Origin: Thermovibrio guaymasensis
GTDB lineage: Bacteria > Aquificota > Aquificia > Desulfurobacteriales > Desulfurobacteriaceae
Length of the DNA: 64,000 nucleotides
Reading direction: 5' to 3'
Assembly (NCBI RefSeq): GCF_003633715.1
Contig: NZ_RBIE01000002.1
Coordinates: forward strand, 242,843-306,842
Shown: positions 10,035 to 18,074 of the stretch, one piece after another
Numbering within the stretch: position 1 is the first letter of the stretch
Layout of the letters: the number at the start of each line of letters is the position of its first letter
The notes under the pieces: generated by a model
What the model was told of the DNA's origin: nothing
The model's input: only the letters and a program-made list of their open reading frames with translations
The model's database searches: none
Position numbers and translations under genes: made by a program

Positions 10035-10648
10035 TATACACCCTCCACGGCTGGAGTTTCAGTAGGGAGGTCTGGAGGGGAACGCCCTTTGAGCGTGCAG
10101 TTCACCTGGAGCTCCCCGGCCACGGGGAGTCTCCATTTAAATCAACAAATCTAGAAGAGCTCTCAGACGAAATCTCTGAAAAACTCAAACCAAACTCTAC
10201 TCTGGTTGGATGGTCGCTGGGAGCAACGGTCTCAATCCTTATAGCATACAGACACCCTGAAAAGGTTAGAGAACTCATACTCTACGCACCGACCACTTCA
10301 TTTACTGGATTATCCCAACCTGAAGTCGTCGTTAAAAGGTTCCTTAAAAGGTTAAGGAGAGACTTTAAAGGGGGAGTAAACTTCTTCAGGGAAATCTCCT
10401 CTAGAAGGAGAGAAAAGGTTCCTCCTCTAAATCCCGAAGTCGGTATAGAGCTCCTAAAAAACTTTACCCAATTTAACTGTAACGGCTTAGTTGGAAAACT
10501 GAAAGTTCCCATCAAAATTCTGGTGGGAGACAAGGACGAGATAACAAAAATAGAAGGAGCCTACAGGGTCTTTGAAAGGGCCCCTCGCTCACAGCTTAAA
10601 GTAGTTCCTGAAGAGGATCACTTAACTATTTTGCAATATGCTATATAA
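10031..10648 (+). CDS. Alpha/beta hydrolase, BioH-like
   Basis: A 205-residue alpha/beta-hydrolase. The nucleophile elbow GWSLGA is at about residues 61-66, an Asp is in GDKDEIT near 173, and the His is in EEDHLTI near 199, a complete triad. The early LHGWSFSREVW block resembles BioH, which frees pimeloyl-ACP from its methyl ester in biotin synthesis. The protein is shorter than BioH (about 255), ending a few residues after the His. No biotin gene is nearby, so the substrate is open. It overlaps the protease gene by 4 bases. Confidence 0.75.
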   Translation: MIYTLHGWSFSREVWRGTPFERAVHLELPGHGESPFKSTNLEELSDEISEKLKPNSTLVGWSLGATVSILIAYRHPEKVRELILYAPTTSFTGLSQPEVVVKRFLKRLRRDFKGGVNFFREISSRRREKVPPLNPEVGIELLKNFTQFNCNGLVGKLKVPIKILVGDKDEITKIEGAYRVFERAPRSQLKVVPEEDHLTILQYAI

Positions 10649-10649
10649 T
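10622..10649 (+). promoter_or_regulatory. Promoter for the membrane protein and LysR genes
   Basis: TTAACT at 10622-10627, a 16-bp spacer, TATAAT at 10644-10649. The -10 box lies across the stop codon of the hydrolase gene, 31 bases before the next ATG. Confidence 0.45.
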
Positions 10650-10680
10650 TAATCTTACGTGAATTTAAAGGAGGGTTACC

Positions 10681-11007
10681 ATGGCTACAAAGAGCTTCAG
10701 CGACGGTCTTGCTAAAAGCCTTGGAATAGGAGCAACAATAGTTGGCCTCTATATGATGGTAATGTTCTCCCTCTTACCTCTCGGAATATTCTCCCAGCTC
10801 CTTGACCTTAAACACTACTTGGGCCTAAAGTTCAGCCTGGCAGCTGTATTCTCACTCATAACCTTTACGTACTACGTTAAATACGTAAAACGCCTTAAAC
10901 TCCCCCCGATTGTCTGGGGATTTGGAACAATGATTTCAATAATAATGTCAGGAGTCCTCTTCGTTGTTGTTGTTGATATTGTTCTAAAAATAGCCGGCCT
11001 AGAGTAA
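10681..11007 (+). CDS. Small membrane protein of unknown function
   Basis: A 108-residue protein with three predicted membrane helices (about residues 15-37, 48-66 and 80-104) separated by short basic loops (YVKYVKRLK). I do not recognise the family. The frame is supported by AAGGAGGG 5 bases before the ATG. The LysR gene starts 13 bases downstream on the same strand, so the two may be expressed together. No catalytic or metal-binding motif is visible. Confidence 0.7.
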   Translation: MATKSFSDGLAKSLGIGATIVGLYMMVMFSLLPLGIFSQLLDLKHYLGLKFSLAAVFSLITFTYYVKYVKRLKLPPIVWGFGTMISIIMSGVLFVVVVDIVLKIAGLE

Positions 11008-11020
11008 GCAAAAACTAAAA

Positions 11021-11932
11021 ATGGACATAAAACAGCTTGAAGTATTTGCAAAGGTTTTTGAGAACAGGAGCTTCTCAAAAGCCGCTAAACAGCTCGGCCT
11101 CTCCCAGCCTACGGTAAGTACCCACATTCAACACCTAGAGGATTCTCTAGGTAAGAAGCTCTTTGATAGGCTGGGCAGAAGAGTAGTTCCTACTGAAGAG
11201 GCAAAGATACTCTACAAACACGCAGTTGAGATACTAAAGAAGAGAGACGAAGCCCTTGCAGAACTCCTCTCCCTTGACAGCTCAAAGGTTTCAGGAAAAG
11301 TGAGAATTGCAGCAAGTAACATTCCGGGGGATTACCTAATCCCCCACCTCCTAATAAAACTCAAAGAACTCCTTCCAGAAGTGACTTTCCAGGTCGAAAT
11401 CTACGACTCAAGTAAGGTATTAAACCTCCTAAGAGAGAACATTCCAAACTTTGACTTAGGGTTCGTCGGCCTTGAAGTGTTTGACCCTAAATTTGAAGTA
11501 AAGAAAGTCCACAACGACGAAATCGTCCTAATCTCCCCTCCCTACTTTAAAAGGGACTCAATTACTCTTGAAGAGCTACTAAAACTTCCCCTCATTTTCA
11601 GGGAGGAGGACTCTGGAACGAGGAAAACTGTTGAGAAAGCACTGAGAAAGGCCGGAATTCCGGCGGCCAAATTAAACGTAATTGCCTACCTTGGAAGTAA
11701 TACGGCGATAAAGGAGGCAGTAAAAAGGGGAGCCGGCTTTGGCCTCGTATCAAGGTACTCGGTTAAGGACGAGGTTGAGTGCAAAAAGGTAAAAGTAGTA
11801 GAAATTAGAGGCCTTTCAATAAGAAGGTGCTTTTTCGCCGTTAAGAGAAACGACATCACTCCCATTCCTGCAGTAAGAACCATATGGGATAAACTGGAAA
11901 AGCTGTTTAAGAACAGAAACGGAGAGTGTTAA
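11021..11932 (+). CDS. LysR-family transcriptional regulator
   Basis: A 303-residue regulator with an N-terminal winged helix-turn-helix (about residues 1-60; SFSKAAKQLGLSQPTVSTHIQHLE) and a LysR substrate-binding domain (about 88-295; KVRIAASNIPGDYLIPHLL). The effector-domain opening resembles CysB/CysL-like regulators and the group annotated with selenium metabolism, but no selenium or sulfur genes adjoin it. The ATG has no strong ribosome site. Its 3' end overlaps the convergent lyase gene by 26 bases. Targets are unknown; the small membrane protein just upstream is a candidate partner. Confidence 0.88.
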   Translation: MDIKQLEVFAKVFENRSFSKAAKQLGLSQPTVSTHIQHLEDSLGKKLFDRLGRRVVPTEEAKILYKHAVEILKKRDEALAELLSLDSSKVSGKVRIAASNIPGDYLIPHLLIKLKELLPEVTFQVEIYDSSKVLNLLRENIPNFDLGFVGLEVFDPKFEVKKVHNDEIVLISPPYFKRDSITLEELLKLPLIFREEDSGTRKTVEKALRKAGIPAAKLNVIAYLGSNTAIKEAVKRGAGFGLVSRYSVKDEVECKKVKVVEIRGLSIRRCFFAVKRNDITPIPAVRTIWDKLEKLFKNRNGEC

Positions 11933-12878
11933 GGGCGTCCTTATAGATGGGCTGGTCAATAAACTTGCCCTTGTAAGTTATCCCTCCTTTCCCCCCCTTC
12001 AGGGCTCTTTCGTAGAGCTCAACTATCTCCTTTGCTTCCTCTACCTCTTCCTCAGAGGGAGAGAAAACTTCAAGGGCAATCTTTGACTGCCTTACAGAGA
12101 TTGCCATCTTTCCGCAAAAACCAAGCTCCCTCTCAAACTCTGCTTCTCTCTTAAAACCTTCAAGGTCCTGATAGTCCTGATAGGCAGGACCTATTGGACA
12201 GACCCCAGCTAGACGGCACTCTAAGGAAAACTTTTCCCTTAAGTAAGAACCCAACCTCTCACCCTGAAATTTCTGAGAAACTCCAAGCTCTGCAAACAGA
12301 TCAAGAATCCCAAGGTAAGCTGCATCTATCCTCTCTGAGGCCGAAAGGATCTCCTTCAGGTTTGAAATCGCCTGAGGAGTCTCTATTGAAAGCTGAACTC
12401 TTATGAACCCCTCCTCAACTCCCCTGCTCCTTTCAAAGGAGGAGATTAACCTGTCAAGGGTAACAACGTCCTCTGGAGAACGAACTTTACTAATCCTGAT
12501 AGCGTGAGGAAGAGCAGGAAGAATTTGATAAACGTCCTCAAAGAAGTAGGGAGAATCAATCGGGTTTACTCTAACAACAACCTCCTTCTCCCCTAAAAGG
12601 GGCGTGTTCAATAGGAACTTCCTCAAAAATATCCTTCCAAACTCCTTTCTAGTATCACTTACTCCGTCCTCTAAGTTAAAAATGATTACGTCAGCTTCTC
12701 TGCTGAGGGCTTTTTTAACGTGCTCCAACCTATCGGCTGAGACGATTAGAGCAGACCTTTTAAATGGGTTCTGAACTTCTCTCCTCTCAGGTTTACCTTC
12801 CGGAAAGTCTAAGAGCTCCTTAAAACTTCTCTTCCCCTCCAAAACTTCCTGAGAGACCTTAAAGAGTTCTTCAACCAT
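11907..12878 (-). CDS. HpcH/HpaI aldolase / citrate-lyase-beta-like protein
   Basis: A 323-residue CitE-type barrel enzyme of the family that cleaves citryl-, malyl- or methylmalyl-CoA. Seen: RSALIVSADRLEHV at the start, then NLEDGVSD (acidic residues of the Mg site), VVRVNPIDSPYFFED, and QLSIETPQAISNL (the metal-binding Glu). Start is ATG at 12878 with GGGGGAGGAA before it; an upstream in-frame ATG at 12908 lies inside the preceding gene. No other citrate lyase subunit is near, so a stand-alone acyl-CoA lyase (possibly citryl-CoA lyase of the reductive TCA cycle) is inference. It overlaps the tail of the frameshifted epimerase gene by 8 bases. Confidence 0.8.
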   Translation of the reverse strand: MVEELFKVSQEVLEGKRSFKELLDFPEGKPERREVQNPFKRSALIVSADRLEHVKKALSREADVIIFNLEDGVSDTRKEFGRIFLRKFLLNTPLLGEKEVVVRVNPIDSPYFFEDVYQILPALPHAIRISKVRSPEDVVTLDRLISSFERSRGVEEGFIRVQLSIETPQAISNLKEILSASERIDAAYLGILDLFAELGVSQKFQGERLGSYLREKFSLECRLAGVCPIGPAYQDYQDLEGFKREAEFERELGFCGKMAISVRQSKIALEVFSPSEEEVEEAKEIVELYERALKGGKGGITYKGKFIDQPIYKDALNTLRFCS

Positions 12879-13643
12879 TTTCCTCCCCCTTACAGAGGTT
12901 ATCCTCAATCATCCTGTACTGGTCAATATCAAACTCAAAGAGGCCGATAAGGGCTGCAGGGAGGAGAAAGAACTTCGGAACCTCAAATACAGGCCTTTTT
13001 ATTCGGAGCTCTTTAAGGACTTCCCTAAAGAGTTCTCCCATACTCATTACCCTCTCTCCGCAGAGCTCAAAAGTTCCGCTAAGTTTACACTCAACCCTTC
13101 CTTAACGGCCTCAACAACCCTTTCAACCCTAACCGGCTGAACCTTCATCCTTGGAGCAAAGATAACCGGAAGGAACCTTGAAAGCCTCTTAAGATCATCG
13201 TAGAGCTTCTGTCCTTTCCCCAGAACTATTGAAGGCCTAAGTATAAGGTAGGGAATTCCAGAACTCCTTACTAACTCTTCGGCTTCCCACTTAGTCCTGT
13301 GGTAGATGGAGGGAGCTCCTTTCCTAGTCCCAAGTGCAGAAATCTGAATAAACTTCCTTACTCCAAACTCCTTTGCTAGTTCAACTAAACTCCCTGTAAA
13401 CTCAACGTGGGCTTCCCCATAAGTTGTTCCTTTAGTTTCCTTGAGAATACCAACGGTATTAATAACAACATCAGGCCGTTCAACTTCAAAGGCCCTCCTT
13501 AAATCTGATGGATGGTAAACAGGGAATGGATAGGCCAACTCTTTCCTTGAGACCAAAATGAGTGGGTATTCTTTTGAAAGTTCCCTTACTATATGGCCGG
13601 CTATAAAACCAGAGGCTCCTGTTATTAAGACTCTTTTACTCAT
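12871..13643 (-). pseudogene. NAD(P)-binding SDR epimerase-like gene, interrupted by a frameshift
   Basis: Atypical short-chain dehydrogenase related to the NDUFA9-like epimerases. The first frame (13643 to 13047, 198 residues) has the nucleotide-binding GASGFIAGHI near residue 8 and YHRTKWEAEEL (YxxxK). It then runs into an unrelated tail and stops. A second frame carries the family's C-terminal part, reading GTFELCGERVMSMGEL and RPVFEVPKFFLLP, and ends at 12871. The frames join if one G is added to the GGG run at 13097-13095, giving about 257 residues. The restored end overlaps the lyase start, as in an intact operon. ATG at 13643 lacks a clear ribosome site. It may be a real mutation or a sequence error. 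Confidence 0.75.
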
Positions 13644-13659
13644 AGGAGAAGTTTAACAA

Positions 13660-13676
13660 AAGGGGCAAAAGCCCCC
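13660..13676 (-). terminator. Terminator after btuB
   Basis: On the minus strand GGGGGC-TTTT-GCCCC is followed by TTTTGTT, starting 5 bases past the btuB stop. It separates the B12 operon from the epimerase gene, which starts 17 bases further on. Confidence 0.7.
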
Positions 13677-13680
13677 AAAA

Positions 13681-15471
13681 TTACTTAAAGGCGTAGTTTA
13701 GGCCGACAAAGAGGGCCCTTCCCATAGTGTTGTACCCGTAGGCAAGCTGGTAGTCCTCATCTGTAAGGTTAATACCTTTGGCGTAGAGCTCAAGGCCTCC
13801 CTTAAACTCGTAGGAGACGTAACAGTTAACAGTTGTAAACCCTCCAAGGGTTTTACCGTTTGAATCTTCCCTGTCTGAGTAGTGGAGGGCCCATAGGGAA
13901 GTTTTAACTCCCTTAAATTTCCCCTCAACTCCTACCGTATAGCTGAATTCAGGCCTCCTTGCAAGCTTCTCCCAACCGCTACCCGGCTTATAGTCCTCTG
14001 CCCTTAAGTGGGTATAACTTCCAAATAAAGAGAGGTTTTCAATTACCTCTACCTTACCCTTTATCTCTACTCCCTCAGTTAGGGCTTTATTGTAGTTAGT
14101 GTACTTGTAAACTCCCTGCCACCAGGGCATATCTATAAGGTTCCAGACGTGGTTCTTAAAGTAGGTCACGGAGAAACTCCCCTTTAGGTACGGAATTCTC
14201 TGGTCAAACCCTACGTTCCAGCCTTCGCTAGTTTCGGCCTTTAGCTTTTCATTGCCTACCCCGGGGCCGTAGAGCTGATAGAGGGAGGGAGCCTTAAATC
14301 CGGTTCCGTACTGGGCTCTAAGTTTTGTACCTGTCAGCCTAATCTTGTAGCCTGCAGATAACTTGTAAGTGGTTTTCCCTCCAAACTGGCTGTGCCAATC
14401 TCTCCTTAGAGCTCCAGTGTAAGTTACTCCAAAGATTTCGCCGTGGAGCTCCACAAAGGCAGACCTTGTGTGAGCAGAAGACTTACTTGGGGTTTGAGCT
14501 TTCTCCTGTCTGTAGTTTAAGCCTCCCGTTAAGAAGGTATTCTCACTTAAATAGTAAACAGGCTGAAGGGAGAAGTACCTTACTACTCCAGTATAGTTGC
14601 CGTAAGGATACTCCCTCTCTTCCCTGTTGTGGCCGAACTTGGCTGAAACTGAAAGGTCGTCTGAAATTAAGAACTCTCCCTTTAAATCTGTAAAGAAGTT
14701 GTCGTAGTTAGCCTTTGCTTTAGGGTTGTAGGGAAGGGAATCGTAGTCAACGCTTCCTCCCCTAACTTTCAAGTCTCCTGTAATCCTAACCCTATCGCTG
14801 GGGCTGTACCCGTAAGAGAACCAGCCTGCCTTATACCTAAAGCCGTCGTTGTCACTCTCATAGTAGGGGCTATCTGAGTTTGTTGCGCTGAAGCCATTTG
14901 TCTTAAAGTTCTCAAATGATAGAGAGAGGAAACCCTTTTCTAGGGGAAGCCCCGCGTAGAATCTCTCCTTGAAGGTCTTATACTTCCCCCCTTCCGTAGT
15001 TAGTTTAAACTCCCTTTCTTTAGGCTTTTTAGTAATTATGTTTATGACTCCAGCAACTGCATCTGAGCCGTATAGGGCTCCCTGAGGTCCCTTAATCACC
15101 TCAATTCTCTCAACGTTTGATAGGTCTATCCACTCAAAGTTGGCCTCTCCGCCGATCCTTGAAGGGTCGTAAACGGGAACTCCGTTAACCATAACGAGGA
15201 TGTGCTTTGAGGGAAGGCCCAGTGTATAAACGTTAGTAACTTGTCCTAAACCTCCGTTTGATGAAAGGTGAATTCCTGAAATGTAGGCTAAAACATCGGA
15301 GATAGAGGTAAATCCGTACTTTTTAATGTCTTCTTTTGTAATTACCTCAAAGTCCTCAGAAACAGATTCTTCAGGTACTTCAATCCTGTTTGCAGTAACT
15401 AAAACGTCTTCAGCCTTAACAGTAGAAGTTAAAAGCAGAGCAAAACTAAGGGCTAAGAGTTCTCTTCTCAC
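13681..15471 (-). CDS. btuB: TonB-dependent outer-membrane receptor, BtuB-like
   Basis: A 596-residue outer-membrane gated barrel, probably for cobalamin. It has a signal peptide (residues 1-20, cut after V-K-A), a TonB box just after (DVLVTANR), a plug domain (about 35-150; VERIEVIKGPQGALYGSDAVAGVINI) and a barrel ending in an aromatic-rich last strand (LFVGLNYAFK). B12 as substrate rests on context: it is the last gene of an operon with btuF, btuC and btuD behind a cobalamin riboswitch. Its start lies 2 bases past the btuD stop. Confidence 0.88.
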   Translation of the reverse strand: MRRELLALSFALLLTSTVKAEDVLVTANRIEVPEESVSEDFEVITKEDIKKYGFTSISDVLAYISGIHLSSNGGLGQVTNVYTLGLPSKHILVMVNGVPVYDPSRIGGEANFEWIDLSNVERIEVIKGPQGALYGSDAVAGVINIITKKPKEREFKLTTEGGKYKTFKERFYAGLPLEKGFLSLSFENFKTNGFSATNSDSPYYESDNDGFRYKAGWFSYGYSPSDRVRITGDLKVRGGSVDYDSLPYNPKAKANYDNFFTDLKGEFLISDDLSVSAKFGHNREEREYPYGNYTGVVRYFSLQPVYYLSENTFLTGGLNYRQEKAQTPSKSSAHTRSAFVELHGEIFGVTYTGALRRDWHSQFGGKTTYKLSAGYKIRLTGTKLRAQYGTGFKAPSLYQLYGPGVGNEKLKAETSEGWNVGFDQRIPYLKGSFSVTYFKNHVWNLIDMPWWQGVYKYTNYNKALTEGVEIKGKVEVIENLSLFGSYTHLRAEDYKPGSGWEKLARRPEFSYTVGVEGKFKGVKTSLWALHYSDREDSNGKTLGGFTTVNCYVSYEFKGGLELYAKGINLTDEDYQLAYGYNTMGRALFVGLNYAFK

Positions 15472-15473
15472 CT

Positions 15474-16175
15474 CTACACCTCCTTATTTTTTATAAAGAG
15501 CTCTCCATCTATCAGTTTCACACTTAAAGGGCAGTCAAAGAGGGTCTCAAGGTTTTCAACCAGCTCCTCCTTTCCCCCAAAAAAGAGGAGTTTTCCATCC
15601 TTTAAACCGATGAACTTTTTACATACTGAGTAGAGGAAGGAGACGTCGTGGGAAACGATTAAAAGGCTCTTCCGGTCATAAGACATCTCCTTAACGAAGG
15701 AGGAAAGGAGGGAGATAACCGCTAAATCAAGGTAGGCTGAAGGCTCATCAAGGAGGAAAACTGAAGGCTTTAATAGGTAGAGCCTTGAAAGCAAAACTTT
15801 AACCTTCTCTCCACCGCTTAAACTGTTAAAGTTCCTATCTAAAAGAGCTGAAATACCGAACTTTTCAACGGCCAGTTCAAAACCCTTTACCCCCGTTGTT
15901 ACCCAGAGGAACTCCTTAACCGTGTAGTCAAAGGGAAGGGAGAGCTCCTGAGGAAGGTAGTTAACAAGTAAAACCCTCCTGTTTAAAGGGTATGAAAGGA
16001 GCTCCTTCCCCTTTAAGAAGACCTGTCCCCTGTATCTGTAATAGCCACCTAAACACTTTAACAGAGTACTCTTACCGGCACCGTTTTTACCGACAACTCC
16101 AACAACATCCCCAGGTTCCACCTTAAAGGAGATTCCCTTTAAAACCCTAAAGGAGAGCTCCCTAACCTCTAGCAC
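15474..16175 (-). CDS. btuD: Cobalamin ABC transporter ATPase
   Basis: A 233-residue ABC ATPase that would power BtuC. Walker A GKNGAGKST lies near residue 29, the signature LSGGEKVKVLLSR near 120, Walker B VFLLDEPSAYLD near 143, and the switch His in IVSHDVSF near 180. Start is set at GTG 16175 because GGAGGT lies 6 bases before it; an in-frame ATG at 16217 would lengthen the overlap with btuC to 56 bases and has no ribosome site. It overlaps the btuC stop by 14 bases. Confidence 0.88.
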   Translation of the reverse strand: MLEVRELSFRVLKGISFKVEPGDVVGVVGKNGAGKSTLLKCLGGYYRYRGQVFLKGKELLSYPLNRRVLLVNYLPQELSLPFDYTVKEFLWVTTGVKGFELAVEKFGISALLDRNFNSLSGGEKVKVLLSRLYLLKPSVFLLDEPSAYLDLAVISLLSSFVKEMSYDRKSLLIVSHDVSFLYSVCKKFIGLKDGKLLFFGGKEELVENLETLFDCPLSVKLIDGELFIKNKEV

Positions 16176-17067
16176 CGGAGTACCTCCAGAGAAGGTAGAT
16201 AAATGCAGGAGCTCCAAAGAGGGCAGTTACAACTCCAACCGGGAGGAGAGTTGGGTAGAGAACCTCCCTTGAGAGGAACTGGGAAAAGATAAGGAGAGCC
16301 CCACCCAAAAGGTAGTTAAGGAGGATAAAGGCTTTTCCGACCCTAAAACCGAGCAATCTTACAAGGTGGGGAACAACGATTCCGACAAAACCAACAATCC
16401 CAAAGAGGGAGATAAAAACTGCAACCGGAAGGCTGAACAGGACGAGGAGCTTTAAAAGGGCTCCTTCAGAGTCTACTCCGGAAAAGTAGGCAATCTCACT
16501 TCCAAGGGGAAGGAGCTCAACTTCCCTCTTAAAGTAAAGACCTAAAACCAAAGTTAAAAGGGATAGGAGAACTAAAAGGAGAGAAACCTTTAAAGAAGGA
16601 GGAGTTATAAAACCGAGTGTAACGTAGATGGCATCTGTGAGTGTGTAGGAGGGAATGAGGGCGTAGGAAAAGAGGATTAATGCAGAAAAGAGGGCATTTA
16701 TTCCAACTCCAAAAAGGAGAATGGAAAAGGTGTTCTTAAAGAGCTTTCCTGCAAACCAAATTATCAAAACCGATAGGGAAGAGAATAAAACAGCCCCAAG
16801 TTCAGGCCTTAAGTTAATCAGGAGAGAGAGAACGGCTCCAAGGGCACTTGCCGAGGCGACCCCCAAAGTGTAAGGTTCGGCAAGTGGATTTCTCAAAGTG
16901 TTTTGAAAGACGGCTCCTGAAACTGCAAGGGTTGAGCCAAAGGAGAGGGCTGATAGAAGCTCTGGAAACCTGAAGGAAACTAGAATCTCAGAAGATGGAA
17001 CTCTCCAAGTTAGAAAGAGAAGAGATGAAAGTATGAGGAAAAGGAGGATAAGCCCTACTCTTGACAC
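16162..17067 (-). CDS. btuC: Cobalamin ABC transporter permease
   Basis: A 301-residue inner-membrane permease of the FecCD/BtuC family with about nine to ten hydrophobic helices. Family blocks are visible: FRFPELLSALSFGSTLAVSG near the N-terminus (usually R-x-P-R), FQNTLRNPLAEPYTLGV (about residues 53-69), and FVGIVVPHLVRLLGF (about 228-242), the segment that contacts the ATPase. Start is GTG at 17067 with GGGAGGAGAT upstream. Overlaps with btuF (13 bases) and btuD (14 bases) suggest coupled translation. Confidence 0.9.
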   Translation of the reverse strand: MSRVGLILLFLILSSLLFLTWRVPSSEILVSFRFPELLSALSFGSTLAVSGAVFQNTLRNPLAEPYTLGVASASALGAVLSLLINLRPELGAVLFSSLSVLIIWFAGKLFKNTFSILLFGVGINALFSALILFSYALIPSYTLTDAIYVTLGFITPPSLKVSLLLVLLSLLTLVLGLYFKREVELLPLGSEIAYFSGVDSEGALLKLLVLFSLPVAVFISLFGIVGFVGIVVPHLVRLLGFRVGKAFILLNYLLGGALLIFSQFLSREVLYPTLLPVGVVTALFGAPAFIYLLWRYSGARG

Positions 17068-17804
17068 ATCTCCTCCCTTAACTTATCCAGTCCCCTCAAG
17101 AGCCTCGGACTTGGGTGGAGGAAGTCCGACTTATAGGGGGAAAGGTCGTAACACTTAAAACCTTTAAAGGAAGAGCATCCGGAGAACGATATGACAAGGT
17201 TAGGTTTCAAGGAGTAAAGGACTTCCAGAGAAACCGCCCTAAAGCTTCCTTCCGGAACGACCTTCCCACCTGACATCTCAATTAGCTGCCCAAGGTAGGT
17301 GGAGCTCCCTGCACAGTAAAGGGGCTTAGACGAAAGGGCTATAAAGACCTTCTTACCCCTTAAGCACCTACTTAGCCCTTGAGCCTCTTCTTCTAAACGC
17401 CTCTTTAAAACTTCCACTTTATTAGAAGGGACGTTAAGCTCTCTGGATAGGAGCTCTGAAACGCTAAACAAATCCTCAATAGAAACGAGTCTGAACCTCT
17501 CTGTTTTAATTCCCAACCTCTCTAAAGCATCACAGAACCTTTCAGGGGTCATCGTTGTGCATATAACCAGAGTAGGCTTAAGGGAAACTGTCTTTTCTAG
17601 GTTAGGGTTAACTATACCCCCGACTCTCTCTTTAACTTTACAGAAGTCCTCATCGCAGAAGTTGGTCACCCCAAGGAGCTCTGAGTCCTTCCCCAGGTAA
17701 TGGACAACTTCGCTAAGGGCTGGGGAAAGGGAAACGATCCTCTCACCACAGAATGAGGCCAAAGGGAAAAGAACCAGAAAAAATAAAATAAAACTCCTTA
17801 TCAC
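17055..17804 (-). CDS. btuF: Cobalamin-binding periplasmic protein
   Basis: A 249-residue substrate-binding protein of the helical-backbone metal/B12 receptor family. A signal peptide covers residues 1-19 (FFLVLFPLASFCG); the Cys lacks a good lipobox, so a soluble periplasmic form is likely. The mature protein opens with RIVSLSPALSEVVHYLG, typical of BtuF. Cys residues at DEDFC and LVICTT could form disulfides. Start is GTG at 17804 with GGAGGG upstream. It is the first gene after the cobalamin riboswitch, which supports B12 over siderophore as ligand. Confidence 0.87.
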   Translation of the reverse strand: MIRSFILFFLVLFPLASFCGERIVSLSPALSEVVHYLGKDSELLGVTNFCDEDFCKVKERVGGIVNPNLEKTVSLKPTLVICTTMTPERFCDALERLGIKTERFRLVSIEDLFSVSELLSRELNVPSNKVEVLKRRLEEEAQGLSRCLRGKKVFIALSSKPLYCAGSSTYLGQLIEMSGGKVVPEGSFRAVSLEVLYSLKPNLVISFSGCSSFKGFKCYDLSPYKSDFLHPSPRLLRGLDKLREEMCQE

Positions 17805-18015
17805 CTCACCCTCCCTGCCCTGAACCCCCGCAGGGCAGAAAGTTTTTACCGCAGGCCGGTCTCCCGGCTCGCAGGCTTTTTAAGGCTGAACCTTCCCAGA
17901 GGAGAGGCTCTTAACCTTCCTCCCCCAGTGGTTTCAGCCTTTTTATTGCCTGCTCACGGTTGCGGGGACAGCGCCGGACTCTCACCGGACTTCCCGTTCA
18001 CCTGCGGCAGCCAAA
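17805..18015 (-). ncRNA. Cobalamin riboswitch with translational expression platform
   Basis: The minus-strand RNA has the class-I B12 aptamer core: GGTGAACGGGAAGTCCGGTG, AGAGTCCGGCGCTGTCCCCG, CAACCGTGA and a GAGCCGGGAGACCGGCC segment, spanning about 18013-17849. Downstream a hairpin (CUGCCCUG / CAGGGCAG, 17838-17815) has the loop CGGGGGUU. GCGGGG at its base and loop (17831-17826) is complementary to CCCCGC in the aptamer's L5 (17967-17962), the known L5-L13 kissing contact. The hairpin abuts the btuF ribosome site GGAGGG, so B12 binding would block translation. No T run follows the hairpin. Confidence 0.93.
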
Positions 18016-18034
18016 TTCTAACAAATTGAAGGTG

Positions 18035-18041
18035 TATAATA
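18035..18041. promoter_or_regulatory. Shared -10 element between btuF riboswitch and aminotransferase
   Basis: TATAAT on the plus strand (18035-18040) and TATTAT on the minus strand (18041-18036) are the same bases. The minus reading would start RNA about 12 bases before the riboswitch; the plus reading would start just before the aminotransferase ribosome site. -35 boxes are weak on both sides. Confidence 0.4.
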
Positions 18042-18074
18042 ACTTTTCACTCAAAGAGTAACCTGGAGAAGGAG

